This document shows positions 13,269-23,851 of a DNA stretch of 64,000 nucleotides, one piece after another. Source of the stretch: Triadica sebifera. Lineage: Eukaryota > Streptophyta > Magnoliopsida > Malpighiales > Euphorbiaceae. The DNA lies in contig CM042900.1 in assembly GCA_023653625.1 (NCBI GenBank), positions 28,820,144 to 28,884,143 on the forward strand, written 5' to 3'. The position numbers and the translations under genes were made by a program. The notes below the pieces were generated by a model that did not search any database, was not told where the DNA came from, and saw only the letters and a program-made list of their open reading frames with translations. Each line of letters begins with the position of its first letter. Within the stretch, counting starts at the first letter, position 1.

Positions 13269-13310
13269 GTTATGATGGAATGCGCATTCGGGGAAGGAAC
13301 AAGATAAGTC

Positions 13311-13318
13311 TATTTATA
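13311..13318 (-). promoter_or_regulatory. Candidate TATA box of the GH3 gene
   Basis: TATAAATA on the minus strand, about 43 bases upstream of the GH3 start codon. This implies a very short 5' leader. Assigned by position and match only. Confidence 0.5.
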
Positions 13319-13885
13319 ATACGATAGGTTATGTGGATGCTTGTTGTATATGTTCTTTTCTTTTCCACATCATTTCAAGCAGATTGAGGAAAATAAAATG
13401 GCATAGATTCCATCCACGAGGTGGCCCCTCACTAGTTAAAACCATGACTTCACTGTATGATGTGCTATGACAAATAAGTTCACATTCTAACACCCCCTGT
13501 TCTTGCCACTTAAAAATTATGACAGCCAATTATGAACTTTGGCGTCTTGCGCAAATTTGCAATGCAGTATCAGATACCACATATTTCCTTTCCGTTTGAA
13601 TCTTGAGGAAAACTCAAGCTATATTGCCTTCGTTTTAGTGTTAAAGTCATTTAAATTTTAGTACTCAGAGCTGCTCAGTAGAAAATATCAATTCCTCAAA
13701 AATCTCTCTAGCGATAAACTACTACTTCAATCAGTTGATTTATAACACAGTTCCAAACAATGTACTTATTCACACTAAAGGATGAATTATAACATGTTAA
13801 AATTATCTATGCCATTTTAACTTCTGAGCCTCCAGTGTTCTACACATTTATCCTTATATACCATTTATAAATGCTATGATTATAT

Positions 13886-13890
13886 ACAAA
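13886..13890. repeat. Target-site duplication, left copy (ACAAA)
   Basis: ACAAA directly precedes the 5' LTR, and the same five bases directly follow the 3' LTR at 19246-19250. Five bases is the usual Ty1/copia duplication length. Confidence 0.92.
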
Positions 13891-14316
13891 TGTTGGATCA
13901 TAAACTTGATTTATTACGGGAGTCCAAACCTAAATCCAATCAAATTGGAGTCTAAGTTCATAATCAAGATCCAAAACTACAAGCCCTCCATCTAGAATTT
14001 TCTAGGTTGTGGTAATTATGCATGTGAATCATTTGGTAATTTAAAATATTATTAGAATGATGGAGAAGAATGAGGTGTATTGTTATTATAATTTTCGATT
14101 AGTTTATTTATATGGTGTAGAATTGTTCTTAAGTATTATAAATATTCCTCCCTATTTTAGTTTAGGGATAAAAAAAATTAAAAGTTTTTAAGTTAGTGAA
14201 AAAACAAAGTTTTATAAGAGTGAGTTGTAGTATCTTGTTTTTTGAGTGAAATTGTTTTTGTAATATTTGTTTGAGTTTAAATAAAAGCTGTTTGTGTGAA
14301 TGTTTCATTTCCAATA
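13891..14316 (+). repeat. 5' LTR of the copia element
   Basis: Pairs with 18820-19245 at a constant offset of 4929 bp. Contains TATAAATA-type sequence near 14137 and a poly(A)-signal-like AATAAA near 14279, as expected for an LTR promoter and terminator. Confidence 0.93.
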
Positions 14317-14319
14317 AAG

Positions 14320-14331
14320 TGTTATCAGAGC
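14320..14331 (+). other. Primer-binding site (initiator tRNA-Met type)
   Basis: TGTTATCAGAGC, one base different from the common plant TGGTATCAGAGC, three bases after the 5' LTR. Confidence 0.85.
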
Positions 14332-14689
14332 AAGTTGGAAAGTATACATTATTACATATCAAATCGAAAGTCTCGACAAGAGGAATCCGACGCCGTCAGA
14401 ATAGTCTCAATCGGAGTTCAAACGCACCCCCGGAACAGTGCTACCAGAAAACTAAGTTGACTCGCTGAGTTGAGCTGAGTCAACCGAGTTGACCGAGCCG
14501 TAAGTCTGTTGACCTAGTTACTTGATTGAGTTGTCAAATTCGTTGATCGTTGACCAGGTCCCTCCCAAAATTTTTCGACATTACGGATTCATCCGTACAA
14601 TCGGATTTTGCAAATTCTTATTATATTGAGAGATATGACAAATGGTATGACACCATTCTAAGTCCCGACACTCAACAACAACTACAACA

Positions 14690-15470
14690 ATTTGGAGTAT
14701 CAAATTGAAGGCACTTCTTGGATCACATGATGTGTGGGATATCATAAAGAAAGGCTATAACGAGCCTGCGGATGATGCTTCTTTTGCTACTATTACACCA
14801 GATCAAAAGACAACTTTGAAAGATTCAAGAAAGAGAGACAAAAAGGCTTTCTACCTCATCTATCAAACATTAGATGATGATGACTTTGAAAAGATTTCGA
14901 GTGCAAGCTTTGCTAAGGAAACATGGAAGAAGCTGCAAACCTCTTACAAAGGATCCGAGTAAGTGAAGAGGGTTTGTCTCTAAACGTTTAGAGGTGAATT
15001 TGAATCCTTACACATGAAAGTATCTGAGTCTATTTCGGATTATTTCTCAAGAGTAGTAGCTGTTTCTAATCAATTAAAAAGAAATGGTGAAAAATTAAAA
15101 GAAGGATAATAGAGAATATACTTTATTCATTGGATTCCAAATTTGAGCACATCGTCATAACGATTGAAGAAACTAAAGATTTGGAAGAAATGACGATCGA
15201 GCAACTCCAAGGATCATTGCAAGCTTACGAAGAAAAGCATAAGAAGAAGCAAGGATTTATTGAGCAACCCCTTAAGATGCAACTCAAGTATATGCATGAA
15301 AGTCAAGGCAATGATAAAAACCAATGTGGCCGAGGTAGAGGTAAAGGTCATGGATGAGGTGAAAGTCGCGATCGTGGACGAGGTTGGAATTACCATAACA
15401 ACAATTCCAACAATAACTATGAGAAAGGAGAAAGCTCAACACGAGGCCGTGGAAGGATCAATCTGAACTC
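14690..15470 (+). pseudogene. Copia gag remnant
   Basis: Starts around WSIKLKALLG (frame entered after a one-base slip just upstream), continues as a recognisable copia gag domain (DVWDIIKKGYNEP, ETWKKLQTSYKG) to a stop at 14960-14962, then in other frames through EMTIEQLQGSLQAYEEK to a Gly/Arg-rich segment. A zinc-knuckle follows at about 15493-15540 (YYNCQKFGHYASEC), in which the first cysteine is replaced by tyrosine. Several stops and frameshifts show the gene is dead. Confidence 0.85.
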
Positions 15471-15599
15471 AAGGTATGACAAATCTCAAGTTCGATATTA
15501 TAATTGTCAAAAGTTTGGGCATTATGCTTCAGAATGTAGAGCTCCCAATAACAAAATTGAGATGAAGGTAAACTACATGGAGGAGAAGACAAATGGCAA

Positions 15600-16053
15600 A
15601 GAAACTCTTCTTTTAGCATGAAAGAAAACTGATGGTGGCCAAGCAAATTTCTGGTATCTTAACAATGGTGTAAGCAATCACATGTGTGGAAGGAAAAACA
15701 TGTTCGTGGAGCTAAATGAGTCAGTAAACGGAAATATTTTGTTTGAAGATGATTCCACAATAGTAGTGAAAGGGAAAGGTAACTTCCTTATCCGTTTGAA
15801 AGATGGGAGACATCAATTTATTTCCAATGTCTACTATGTGTCCAATATGAAAAGTAACATCTTGAGTTTAGGACAAATGTTAGAGAAAGATTATGATATT
15901 CATATGAAAGATTATAATCTTTCTATAAAAGATGATAAGAATAACTTCATTCCTAAAGTATCGATGTCAAAGAATATAATGTTCTTAATCAACATACAAA
16001 ATGATGTTGCAAATTTCCTAAAAGCTTGTTGCAAAGATGCATCATGGCTTTGA
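15600..16053 (+). pseudogene. Copia protease remnant
   Basis: The catalytic region usually read as DTGA-SNHM appears here as NNGVSNHMCG near 15660, so the active-site aspartate is lost. Downstream, GNFLIRLKDGRH and MKSNILSLGQMLEKDY are typical copia protease/spacer sequence. It runs to a stop at 16051-16053. Confidence 0.85.
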
Positions 16054-16992
16054 CATCTTCGATTTGGGCATCTAAATTTTGAATGTCTGAAGTTGTTATT
16101 TAAGAAGGAGATGGTAAAGGGACTACCCCGCATCAACCATCCTGACCAACTTTGTAAAGGGTGTCTAGTCGGGAAGCAATTTAGGAAAAAATTTTCGAAG
16201 AAGCCAGAGTCAAGAGCCAAGAAGCCACTCAAGCTCATCCATACCGATGTGTGTGGTCCGATCAAGCCAAGCTCTCTCGGTAACAGTAGCTATTTTCATC
16301 TTTTCATTGATGATTTTTCAAGAAAAAATTTGGGTATATTTCTTGAAACGGAAGTCAGAAGTTTTCGAAGTTTTCAAGAAGTTCAAAGCTACAATTGAGA
16401 GAGAAAGCAGTAGAAAAATCAAAGTCATAAGATCCGACCAAAGTGGAGAATTTACTTCCAGAGAGTTTCAATAGTTCTGTGAAGCAAATGGAATTCGTCG
16501 ACTAATGACAGTTCCTAGATCCTCCTAGCAAAATGGCATGGCAGAAAGAAAGAACAAAACAATCATCGACATGACACGAAGCATGCTCAAAAGCAAGAAA
16601 TTACCCAATGAATTTTGGGCAAAAGTAGTGGCATGTGCAGTTTACTTGTTAAACCGATCTCCAACAAGAAATGTATGGGGAAAGACACTGCAAAAGGCAT
16701 GGAGTGGAAGAAAGCCTGTCATTTTCCACCTAAGATCTTCGGAAGTATAGCCCATGTTCATATACCAGATGAGAGAATAACGAAGCTTGATAATAAAAGT
16801 GAGAGTTTTATCTTCATCGGCTATGATGCTAATTCGAAAGGTTACAAGATGTACAATCCAGACAATAAGAAAATTGCGATTAGTCGAGATGTGGTATTCA
16901 ACAAAGGAGGAGAATGGAATTTTAAATCTTATACAGATGACTTTAATTTCTTTCCTCGGTTTGAAAAAGATGAGCTGACACCAATAGAATAG
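16054..16992 (+). pseudogene. Copia integrase remnant
   Basis: Shows the zinc-binding end CKGCLVGKQ, then the core beginning LIHTDVCGPIKPSS and FIDDFSRK, later IKVIRSDQSGEF and MAERKNKTIIDMTRSML. An internal stop lies after EFTSREFQ (16472-16474) and frame changes fall near 16330 and 16700. The final KLDNKSESFIFIGYD segment is the usual copia integrase tail. Confidence 0.88.
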
Positions 16993-17179
16993 CCTGGAGA
17001 AGCCCAACAAGAGCCAACAACTCCACCCACTTCACCAACCACTCAAGGAGACTCATCACCTTCGTAATCATCAAGTAAAAGAGTTGTATCACGTACATGA
17101 AGTCTTAGAGATCTATATGAGGTAACCAAATGACAAGATAACCTTATATTATTTTGTCTATTTGCCAATTGTGAACCAG

Positions 17180-17967
17180 TGAGCTTTTAAGAAGCAGTAC
17201 AAGAGAAGAAGTGGAGAAATGCATTGGACAAAAAAATCAAAGCCATCGAGAAGAATGACACATGGGAACTCACCTCACTTTCCAAGGGACATAAGGCGAT
17301 AGGTGTCAAATGGGTGTACAAAACAAAACAAAACACTAAAAGAGAGATTGAAAGGCACAAGGCGAGGCTAGTTGCTAAAGAATATAGTCAAAAGGCTGGA
17401 ATTGACTATGATGAGGTATTTGCTCTTGTTGCTCAATTGGAGACTATTAGACTAATCATTTCTTTGGCAGCTCAAAACAAATGGAAGATACATCAAATGG
17501 ATGTAAAGTCTGCCTTTCTAAATGGAGTTCTTGAAGAGGAAGTCTACATTCAGCAACCATCAGACTACGAAATCAAAGGCCATGAAGACAAGGTGTCGAA
17601 ATTGAAGAAGGTTTTTTATGGGCTAAAACAAGCATTAATGGCATGGAATAGCCGAATCGATAAGTACTTCCAAGAGAATGGCTTCAACAAATTTCCCTAC
17701 GAGCACGCTCTATATATCAAGATCAAAGATGGAGATATTTTGATCGTGTGCCTCTACGTGGATGATTTGATCTTCTTCGGAAACAACTCAAACAAGTTCA
17801 ATGAATTCAAGGAAGTGATGACGAAAGAATTCGAGATTATAAACATGGGGCTCATGGCGTACTACCTTGGCATTGAAGTTAAGCAACAAAAGGATGGAAC
17901 TTTCATTTCACATGAAAGCTATGCAAAAGAGATCCTGAAGAAGTTCAAGATGGAGAACTGTAAGTAG
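17180..17967 (+). pseudogene. Copia reverse transcriptase remnant
   Basis: The longest open piece of the element (17224-17967). It includes IGVKWVYKTK, the MDVKSAFLNG block, LKQALMAWN and the catalytic CLYVDDLIFFG, so the polymerase motifs survive. A TAG at 17965-17967 ends it before the connection to RNase H. As part of a broken polyprotein it is not expected to be functional. Confidence 0.92.
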
Positions 17968-17997
17968 ATAAGCACACCAACGGAATACGGAATTAAG

Positions 17998-18800
17998 ATG
18001 TCCAAACATGAAGAATGTGAAAGTATAGATCCAACATTCTTCAAAAGTTTGGTGGGAAGTCTATGTTATCTAACTTGCACGAGGCCCGATATTTTTCACA
18101 TAGTTGGATTGGTTAGTCGCTACATGGAATCTCCAACAACCACCCATTTTAAAGTTGCAAAGAGAATTCTTCGATATCTGGAAGGTACAATTGACTTTGG
18201 CTTGTTCTATTCAGTTTCTAATGATTATAATCTTATTGGATATAGCGATAGTGATTGGGGTGGAGACATAGATAATTGAAATAACACTACTAGATACAAT
18301 TGACTTTGGCTTGTTCTATTCAGTTTCTAATGATTATAATCTTATTGGATATAGCGATAGTGATTGGGGTGGAGACATAGATAATTGAAATAACACTACT
18401 AGATTCGTATTTTTCATGGGAGATACTGTTTTTACATGAATGTCAAATAAACAACCGATTGTCACATTGTCCATTTGTGAAGCGGAATATGTTGCTACTA
18501 CCTCATGCGTTTGTCATGCAATTTGGCTTAGAAATCTATTGAATGAGATATGTTTGATATAAGAAGAGCCGACCAAGATTTGTGTCGATAACAAGTCAAT
18601 CATTGTCTTAACAAAGAATCCAGTATTCCATAATCGAAGCGAACACATTAATATTCGCTACCACTATATAAGAGAGTGTGTTGCAAAAAATGATGTGCAA
18701 GTTGAATATGTAAAGTCACAAGATCAAATTGCCGATATTTTTACCAAGCCACTGGCAAGCGAAGATTTCATAAGATTAAAAATCTTACTAGGAGTCACAA
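17998..18800 (+). pseudogene. Copia RNase H remnant with internal duplication
   Basis: Begins SKHEECESIDPTFFKSLVGS and reaches YSDSDWGGDIDN, then a stop at 18277-18279. The next 109 bases repeat the preceding ones (18186-18294 and 18295-18403), shifting the frame. Further motifs continue beyond (CEAEYVATTSCVCHAIWL near 18480; ADIFTKPLA near 18730). Confidence 0.88.
18186..18403. repeat. 109-bp tandem duplication inside the copia RNase H
   Basis: Units 18186-18294 and 18295-18403 are almost identical. The length is not a multiple of three, so the second copy is out of frame. Confidence 0.93.
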
Positions 18801-18810
18801 GATCAAGTTT

Positions 18811-18819
18811 AAAGGGGGG
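18811..18819 (+). other. Polypurine tract
   Basis: AAAGGGGGG immediately before the 3' LTR; primes plus-strand synthesis in LTR elements. Confidence 0.9.
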
Positions 18820-19245
18820 TGTTGGATCATAAACTTAATCCATTATGGGAGCTTAAACCCAAATCCAATCAAATTGGAGTCCAAGTCCATAATCAAGATC
18901 CAAAACACAAGCCCTCTACCTATAATCTTCTAGGGTGTGGTAATTATGCATGTGAATCATTTGATAACTTAAAATATTATTAGAATGATGGAGAAAAATG
19001 AGATGTATGATTATTATAATTTTGGATTAGTTTATTTATATGGTGTAGGATTGTTCTTAAGTAGTATAAATACCCCTCCCCATTTTAGTTTAGGAATAAA
19101 AAAAAATTAAAAGCTTTTAAATGAGTGAAGAAGCAAAATTTTATAAGAGTGAGTTGTAATATCTTGTTTTTTGAGTAAGAGTGCTTTTGTAATATTTGTT
19201 TGAGTTTGAATAAAAGTTATTTGTGTGAGTGTTTCATTTTAAACA
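18820..19245 (+). repeat. 3' LTR of the copia element
   Basis: Same length as the 5' LTR (426 bp), TG...CA ends, followed by the ACAAA target repeat. Confidence 0.95.
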
Positions 19246-19250
19246 ACAAA
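19246..19250. repeat. Target-site duplication, right copy (ACAAA)
   Basis: Matches 13886-13890 exactly. Confidence 0.92.
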
Positions 19251-22200
19251 TAGATAACATAAATATGTTCAAGTATGTGTAAAATAAACATATTTCACCG
19301 TCCTAAGCACACAATAATATGAAAGATGATTGATATCATGGCATATACTTATATTCTTGACTAGACAAAGATTTCAGTATCTGGTTCTATTTGTTCTCCT
19401 CACATACAAACTCTTTGCCTTGCATCCCATCTCAGTAAAGCATGAGAAAGCAAGGCAAATCAAATCTTTTTCTATAGTATGTACTGTTCACCCTCTTACA
19501 CAAAAAGTAAGAACATGATGCATAATACACAAAATCAGATCCCTTCTTCAATAGTTTTGATAGGGATAAGTGAGATTTGCAGCGACAACATTATATGCAA
19601 TAATTTAATGTGCAGGTATCTGAGGTCATTCAACAGCCTCCATCATAATAAAGTTATTCCTAAGCACCGCATTAATTGAAGACAGTATATTAGATTAAGG
19701 TAAACTAGGGCCTCCTTTTTTAGGATATATGTAATATTAGAAGTGTTGCAGTACAGAAGGAAGAAGCAATCTCAGCCTTTCACCGAGATTAAGATGCTTG
19801 ATAAATGGGCCATCACGTCAGCAAATATCCTTATCCGAATGGAGATGATGCAGTGTCATGATCAACATCTTTAGCACATGCCCAAATAAACAAGGTCACT
19901 GCTCGCCGCATAATATGATGATCTTTCCTTTCTTTTCTTATTTTCTTTTTTTTTTTTTGTCGGATAAGTGTACGAGACACAGAATCTCTGAGGACACTCT
20001 TTCTTCTCCACTATGACTATTTTATCAAGACAGCAGTGCCAATGCAAAAGAAATTTTTTCAGTACCTGGGAAACTTGTGGTAATGCAGGAGAAAGTAAAC
20101 TTTACCAACCCTTGTTTTTCAACGATTAGATGGAGCACATCGCGTGCTATCACTCAAATCATGATGTCCTCCAATACAAACTGGTCGTATTCTCTGTACT
20201 AATAATACTTGAGCACACATCAATCGTCTCTCCGTAGAATCATGAATATTTTCCGTATGTACGGCAATAATTTTAGTTCATATCAATGGTTAAGAAATCC
20301 CCCTCTTGAATTCAATCCCCTATTAATATTAGCCTGCAGACATGCAATCAGGAAAATAGAAAAATATAACAAAATCTTGAAAAATAAATGTTAAAATGGC
20401 ATATGGGAAGCCTCTTATGACCAACTTTTGCTTTTTCTTCTGCTATGATATATTTGAAAGCATCTAATGTGTAAGAATCAGAGAAAAGCAATGGAAATTG
20501 CTATAATTGTGTGATTATTATATAATTTTCCAGTATTGAATCATAATATAATAAAGCATGGGTTATATCTATGTTACTCTGATCTTCAAATGCCATTAGA
20601 GCTTCTATGCGGATAGGGTTTTACATGGGTCCATCTGGTTGAATTGATCTGGAAGCCACACAAAAAGATTTAGATGGAGTCCAGCACTTAGTACAAAAAA
20701 TAGCAAAGACAAATGCCTCCTATTAAAATTGCCCGGAAAGCATTCCTCTAGCAACCAGCTAAATGGAAACAGCCTTTTGGACACAGTGATCATCTCAGAA
20801 AAATGTGCCAAGTAAGATGTGTGACCACCTTTCACATAAAGAATAGGATGCTATTCTTTTTGGAAGTGTGATGTGATGACATGTACTACCCATCGATAGG
20901 TATACCTGACTGGACATGATTTCGCCATGTAGGTAATCACCCATTCACAGTCACTTTCCTCTATCAGGAAAAGAGGTACTCCTGTGATAGACATAAAGAT
21001 ATCATACAAAATTGAATGGCTTTAACTTCACTTTCCTGCCACATTTGATGTTAATGGAATCAATGATTTATGTCTCGTCTTATGTCATCGACCTTTGAAA
21101 TAATTTACCCGAATGAATAATCCAGCACAGAGGTAACTTTTTGATTGAATTTTTGTTGTTTTTTTTTTTCTTTTTGGAAGAAAAGCATAGCATTCTGGTA
21201 GTTCTTAAAGGGCAGAAGACATAAAAATTCATAATGTAACTGTAATGTATAGCATCAATGACTAAGCCATAGTTCACAATTTAAGGGGCAGATTTTAAAT
21301 CAAATAACAAGCAAGACTCTCACAGTTGAAAATGTATCTCTGCAGCTACAAGATATCGAATTTCTAGTTTTCCAATTACGATTAAGGGTTCGATCAGAAT
21401 CTCCCTGCAACGTAACAACCAAAACATTCTATAAAGCAGCATTAGAAGATTTTTCACGTAAACTTGAATCATTTGAATTGTTTTGTTTTGAAAATCCAAT
21501 TGAAAGGCTACGCAGCTATGCTTGGGTTCAGTAACGTAGCTTCTGGTTGATAGAGCCATTGTTGAAACATAATTCTCATAGTAATGTCCTTTTCATTCGA
21601 AAATTATCTAATTATAAGGTAGAAATTGATTTTAGTTTAAAATTTTGTCCAATCGGTCAATCAGCAGAAAAGGGTGATTTAAAAAAAAAATCTACCAAGG
21701 ACAATCAACAATAAAGACGTGAGATAATTTACACAAGGATAAATAATGCAGACACATAAATACAAACAAGAAGGGCAGAGAGTTGGAGATCAGCAATGTT
21801 TAAAATCCTTTCTTCTCAATGCTTAATACTACGAATAATTGGCCAATTTTTGTGTTTCAAACCTGCAAATAGTTCCAAAGGTCACAATCATTGTTTTGCC
21901 CCTGAGATACCATTCCCCAGCTCTAGAGATGAGATGGTCTATTCCCTATACGTTCCAATCTTAGTGGCAAAATGATCAGTTTATTGTAAGGGAGAGTTAC
22001 GGTTTACCTCCTTATATTTGACCTACTTTACTAGTATATGTGATATTCAAAATTTATATGATCGATCTTTTCTATTTTATTATATTCTACTAATTAATAT
22101 ATTATTATGATAGATTTTCTGTTAAAAAAATATTAGATTATAGTGAAATGATAAAAAAATTATCATTTATCATATGAGATTTGATATATTGTACTAGTAT

Positions 22201-23791
22201 CTCCTAAGAAAAAAAAATTTACTAACGGTAAATACCTTAAAATTTAACCTAACTAATATATAGTTTAACAAAAATAAAACTAAAAAGACCGATTATATAA
22301 TTTTAAAATATCAAAGAGGTACTATTACAACAGGATAAACCTTGAGGAGGTAGATATTAAATTTCTTTAATTGTAATTGCAAAAAAATTGCAACTTTAGG
22401 GTGTTTTTTAAAAATTTATAGGTTTAGGGTGATTTTTTGGTCAAATTGACCAGTGAAATAATTGTATGCTCATAGTAACTGTGAGCGAGTTTTAAGTGGT
22501 GCTCAGATGTACTCTTCTATACTATGACTCTATTTAGTAAATTAGTTGAAAATATAGTGTAAGCTGATAATGTAAGATGACAAGATAGATGTTTATTTCA
22601 TCATTTCAGAAGCATGAAAATGTAAAAAACAGCACCAACATTTACATGATGAGTTTGAGATTGTTGTTATGTGTCCAAAAATAAATTTAGAATTTTTTTG
22701 ATTTAATTGACTGATTTTTTTAATTTTTTATAAACTGTTTTTCATAAATCTGTTTCCGGAAAAAATATCTATTTACCTGCTTATTTCCAAAAACAATTTT
22801 CAAAACTTAAAAAATTTAAAAATAAAACTTTTTTTATAAAAACATTTTTAACAAACGCAATGTCAAACAGATCCTAAGCAATATTTTAAAACCGAACTGG
22901 ACATTCAATCTGAGTGAAAAATATATCACAGTCTAAACCGAATTCATCAATCCGAATCGGTAACTATTTATAAAAAAATTTATAATATGACCACAAAAAA
23001 TATAAAAAGTAAGTTTATAAAACTAAAACATCATCAAATATTAACCTAAAAATTTATATCAAATAATAATATTTATTATAATTTAAATTTTCAACAGTAA
23101 TCATGTTTAATATAAAGTTCAAAATGATAATGAATATATAAAATGTTTAGTACAATAGAATTGATATCAAAATTATAATTTCATATTAAATCTAAATTAA
23201 ATAATATATATTATTTTATTATATATAATTAATTATATAAAAATAAGTGTTAATTATTAATAGATAATTTTAATAATAAAATTTTTAAAATTATTTTGTT
23301 ATAAAAATTGGTTATTTTTGCACTTATTTTTATTAAATTTTTTATTTCATCATAATATATTTAAGCACGCTTTTTATCACCTTGGCACACTTTTTAACTT
23401 CTCCAATTACATAAATCGATTTTCTCAGTGTTTTTCATCAAAATGGATCGAACCAAATGTTTAATCAATCCAACCTGCCAGTGTGTTCCGGTTTTGATAA
23501 CAGTGCTTTTAAGCTTGAATAATGAAGATTGAAGGGTTTATGGACTTCAATTACATATACGCATATAAGAATGACAGCGGGAAGGAGAAGGGAGCCTGAA
23601 AGAAGGCAGAGGATCAATTTGCCGCATGCGGTAAGACGGATGGGTCAAAGTATGAGAAACTTGTGAGCCGTGGCACGGATGGGAACGGCAGCGTTTAGGA
23701 ATACATGACTGGCATAGCGAGTTTATTGATATCAGTACTCGAGCGAGTACACGCTTCTAAAACAAAAACACCGTAGACACAGAGGAAGGGA
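19251..23791. other. Intergenic region between the copia element and LPA1
   Basis: No recognisable gene. The first part (to about 21.6 kb) is less AT-rich than most of the window and would have been the distal upstream region of the GH3 gene before the insertion. Short frames such as 20605-20835 (-) and 21320-21559 (-) match nothing I know. The end of a dispersed repeat at about 22690-22880 resembles 30840-31035. Confidence 0.55.
22690..22880 (+). repeat. Dispersed repeat, related to 30840-31035
   Basis: Both share TTTAATT(G/A)ACTGATTTTTTTAA, GGAAAAAATATCTATTTA and an end like AATGTCAAACAGATCCTAAGC or ATACCAAACAGAATTACAGC. Probably the same non-autonomous element family. Confidence 0.6.
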
Positions 23792-23851
23792 ATGAGGAGG
23801 GGAGTTGGTATTATCCGTTCAGAAACTGAGAGAGTGACGTGTAGGTGCTCA

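Larger units (their letters stand above)
13891..19245 (+). mobile_element. Ty1/copia LTR retrotransposon, complete but non-functional
   Basis: A 5355-bp element with 426-bp LTRs at 13891-14316 and 18820-19245, both starting TGTTGG; the 3' copy ends ACA and the 5' copy has mutated to ATA. A primer site resembling the initiator tRNA-Met complement (TGTTATCAGAGC) lies at 14320-14331, the polypurine tract AAAGGGGGG at 18811-18819, and perfect 5-bp target repeats flank the element. Internal order is gag, protease, integrase, reverse transcriptase, RNase H, which is the copia order. The frame is broken by several stops and frameshifts, so it cannot be autonomous. By eye the LTRs differ at roughly one position in ten, so the insertion is not recent. 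It lies about 620 bp upstream of the GH3 start codon, in the former distal promoter. Confidence 0.95.
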
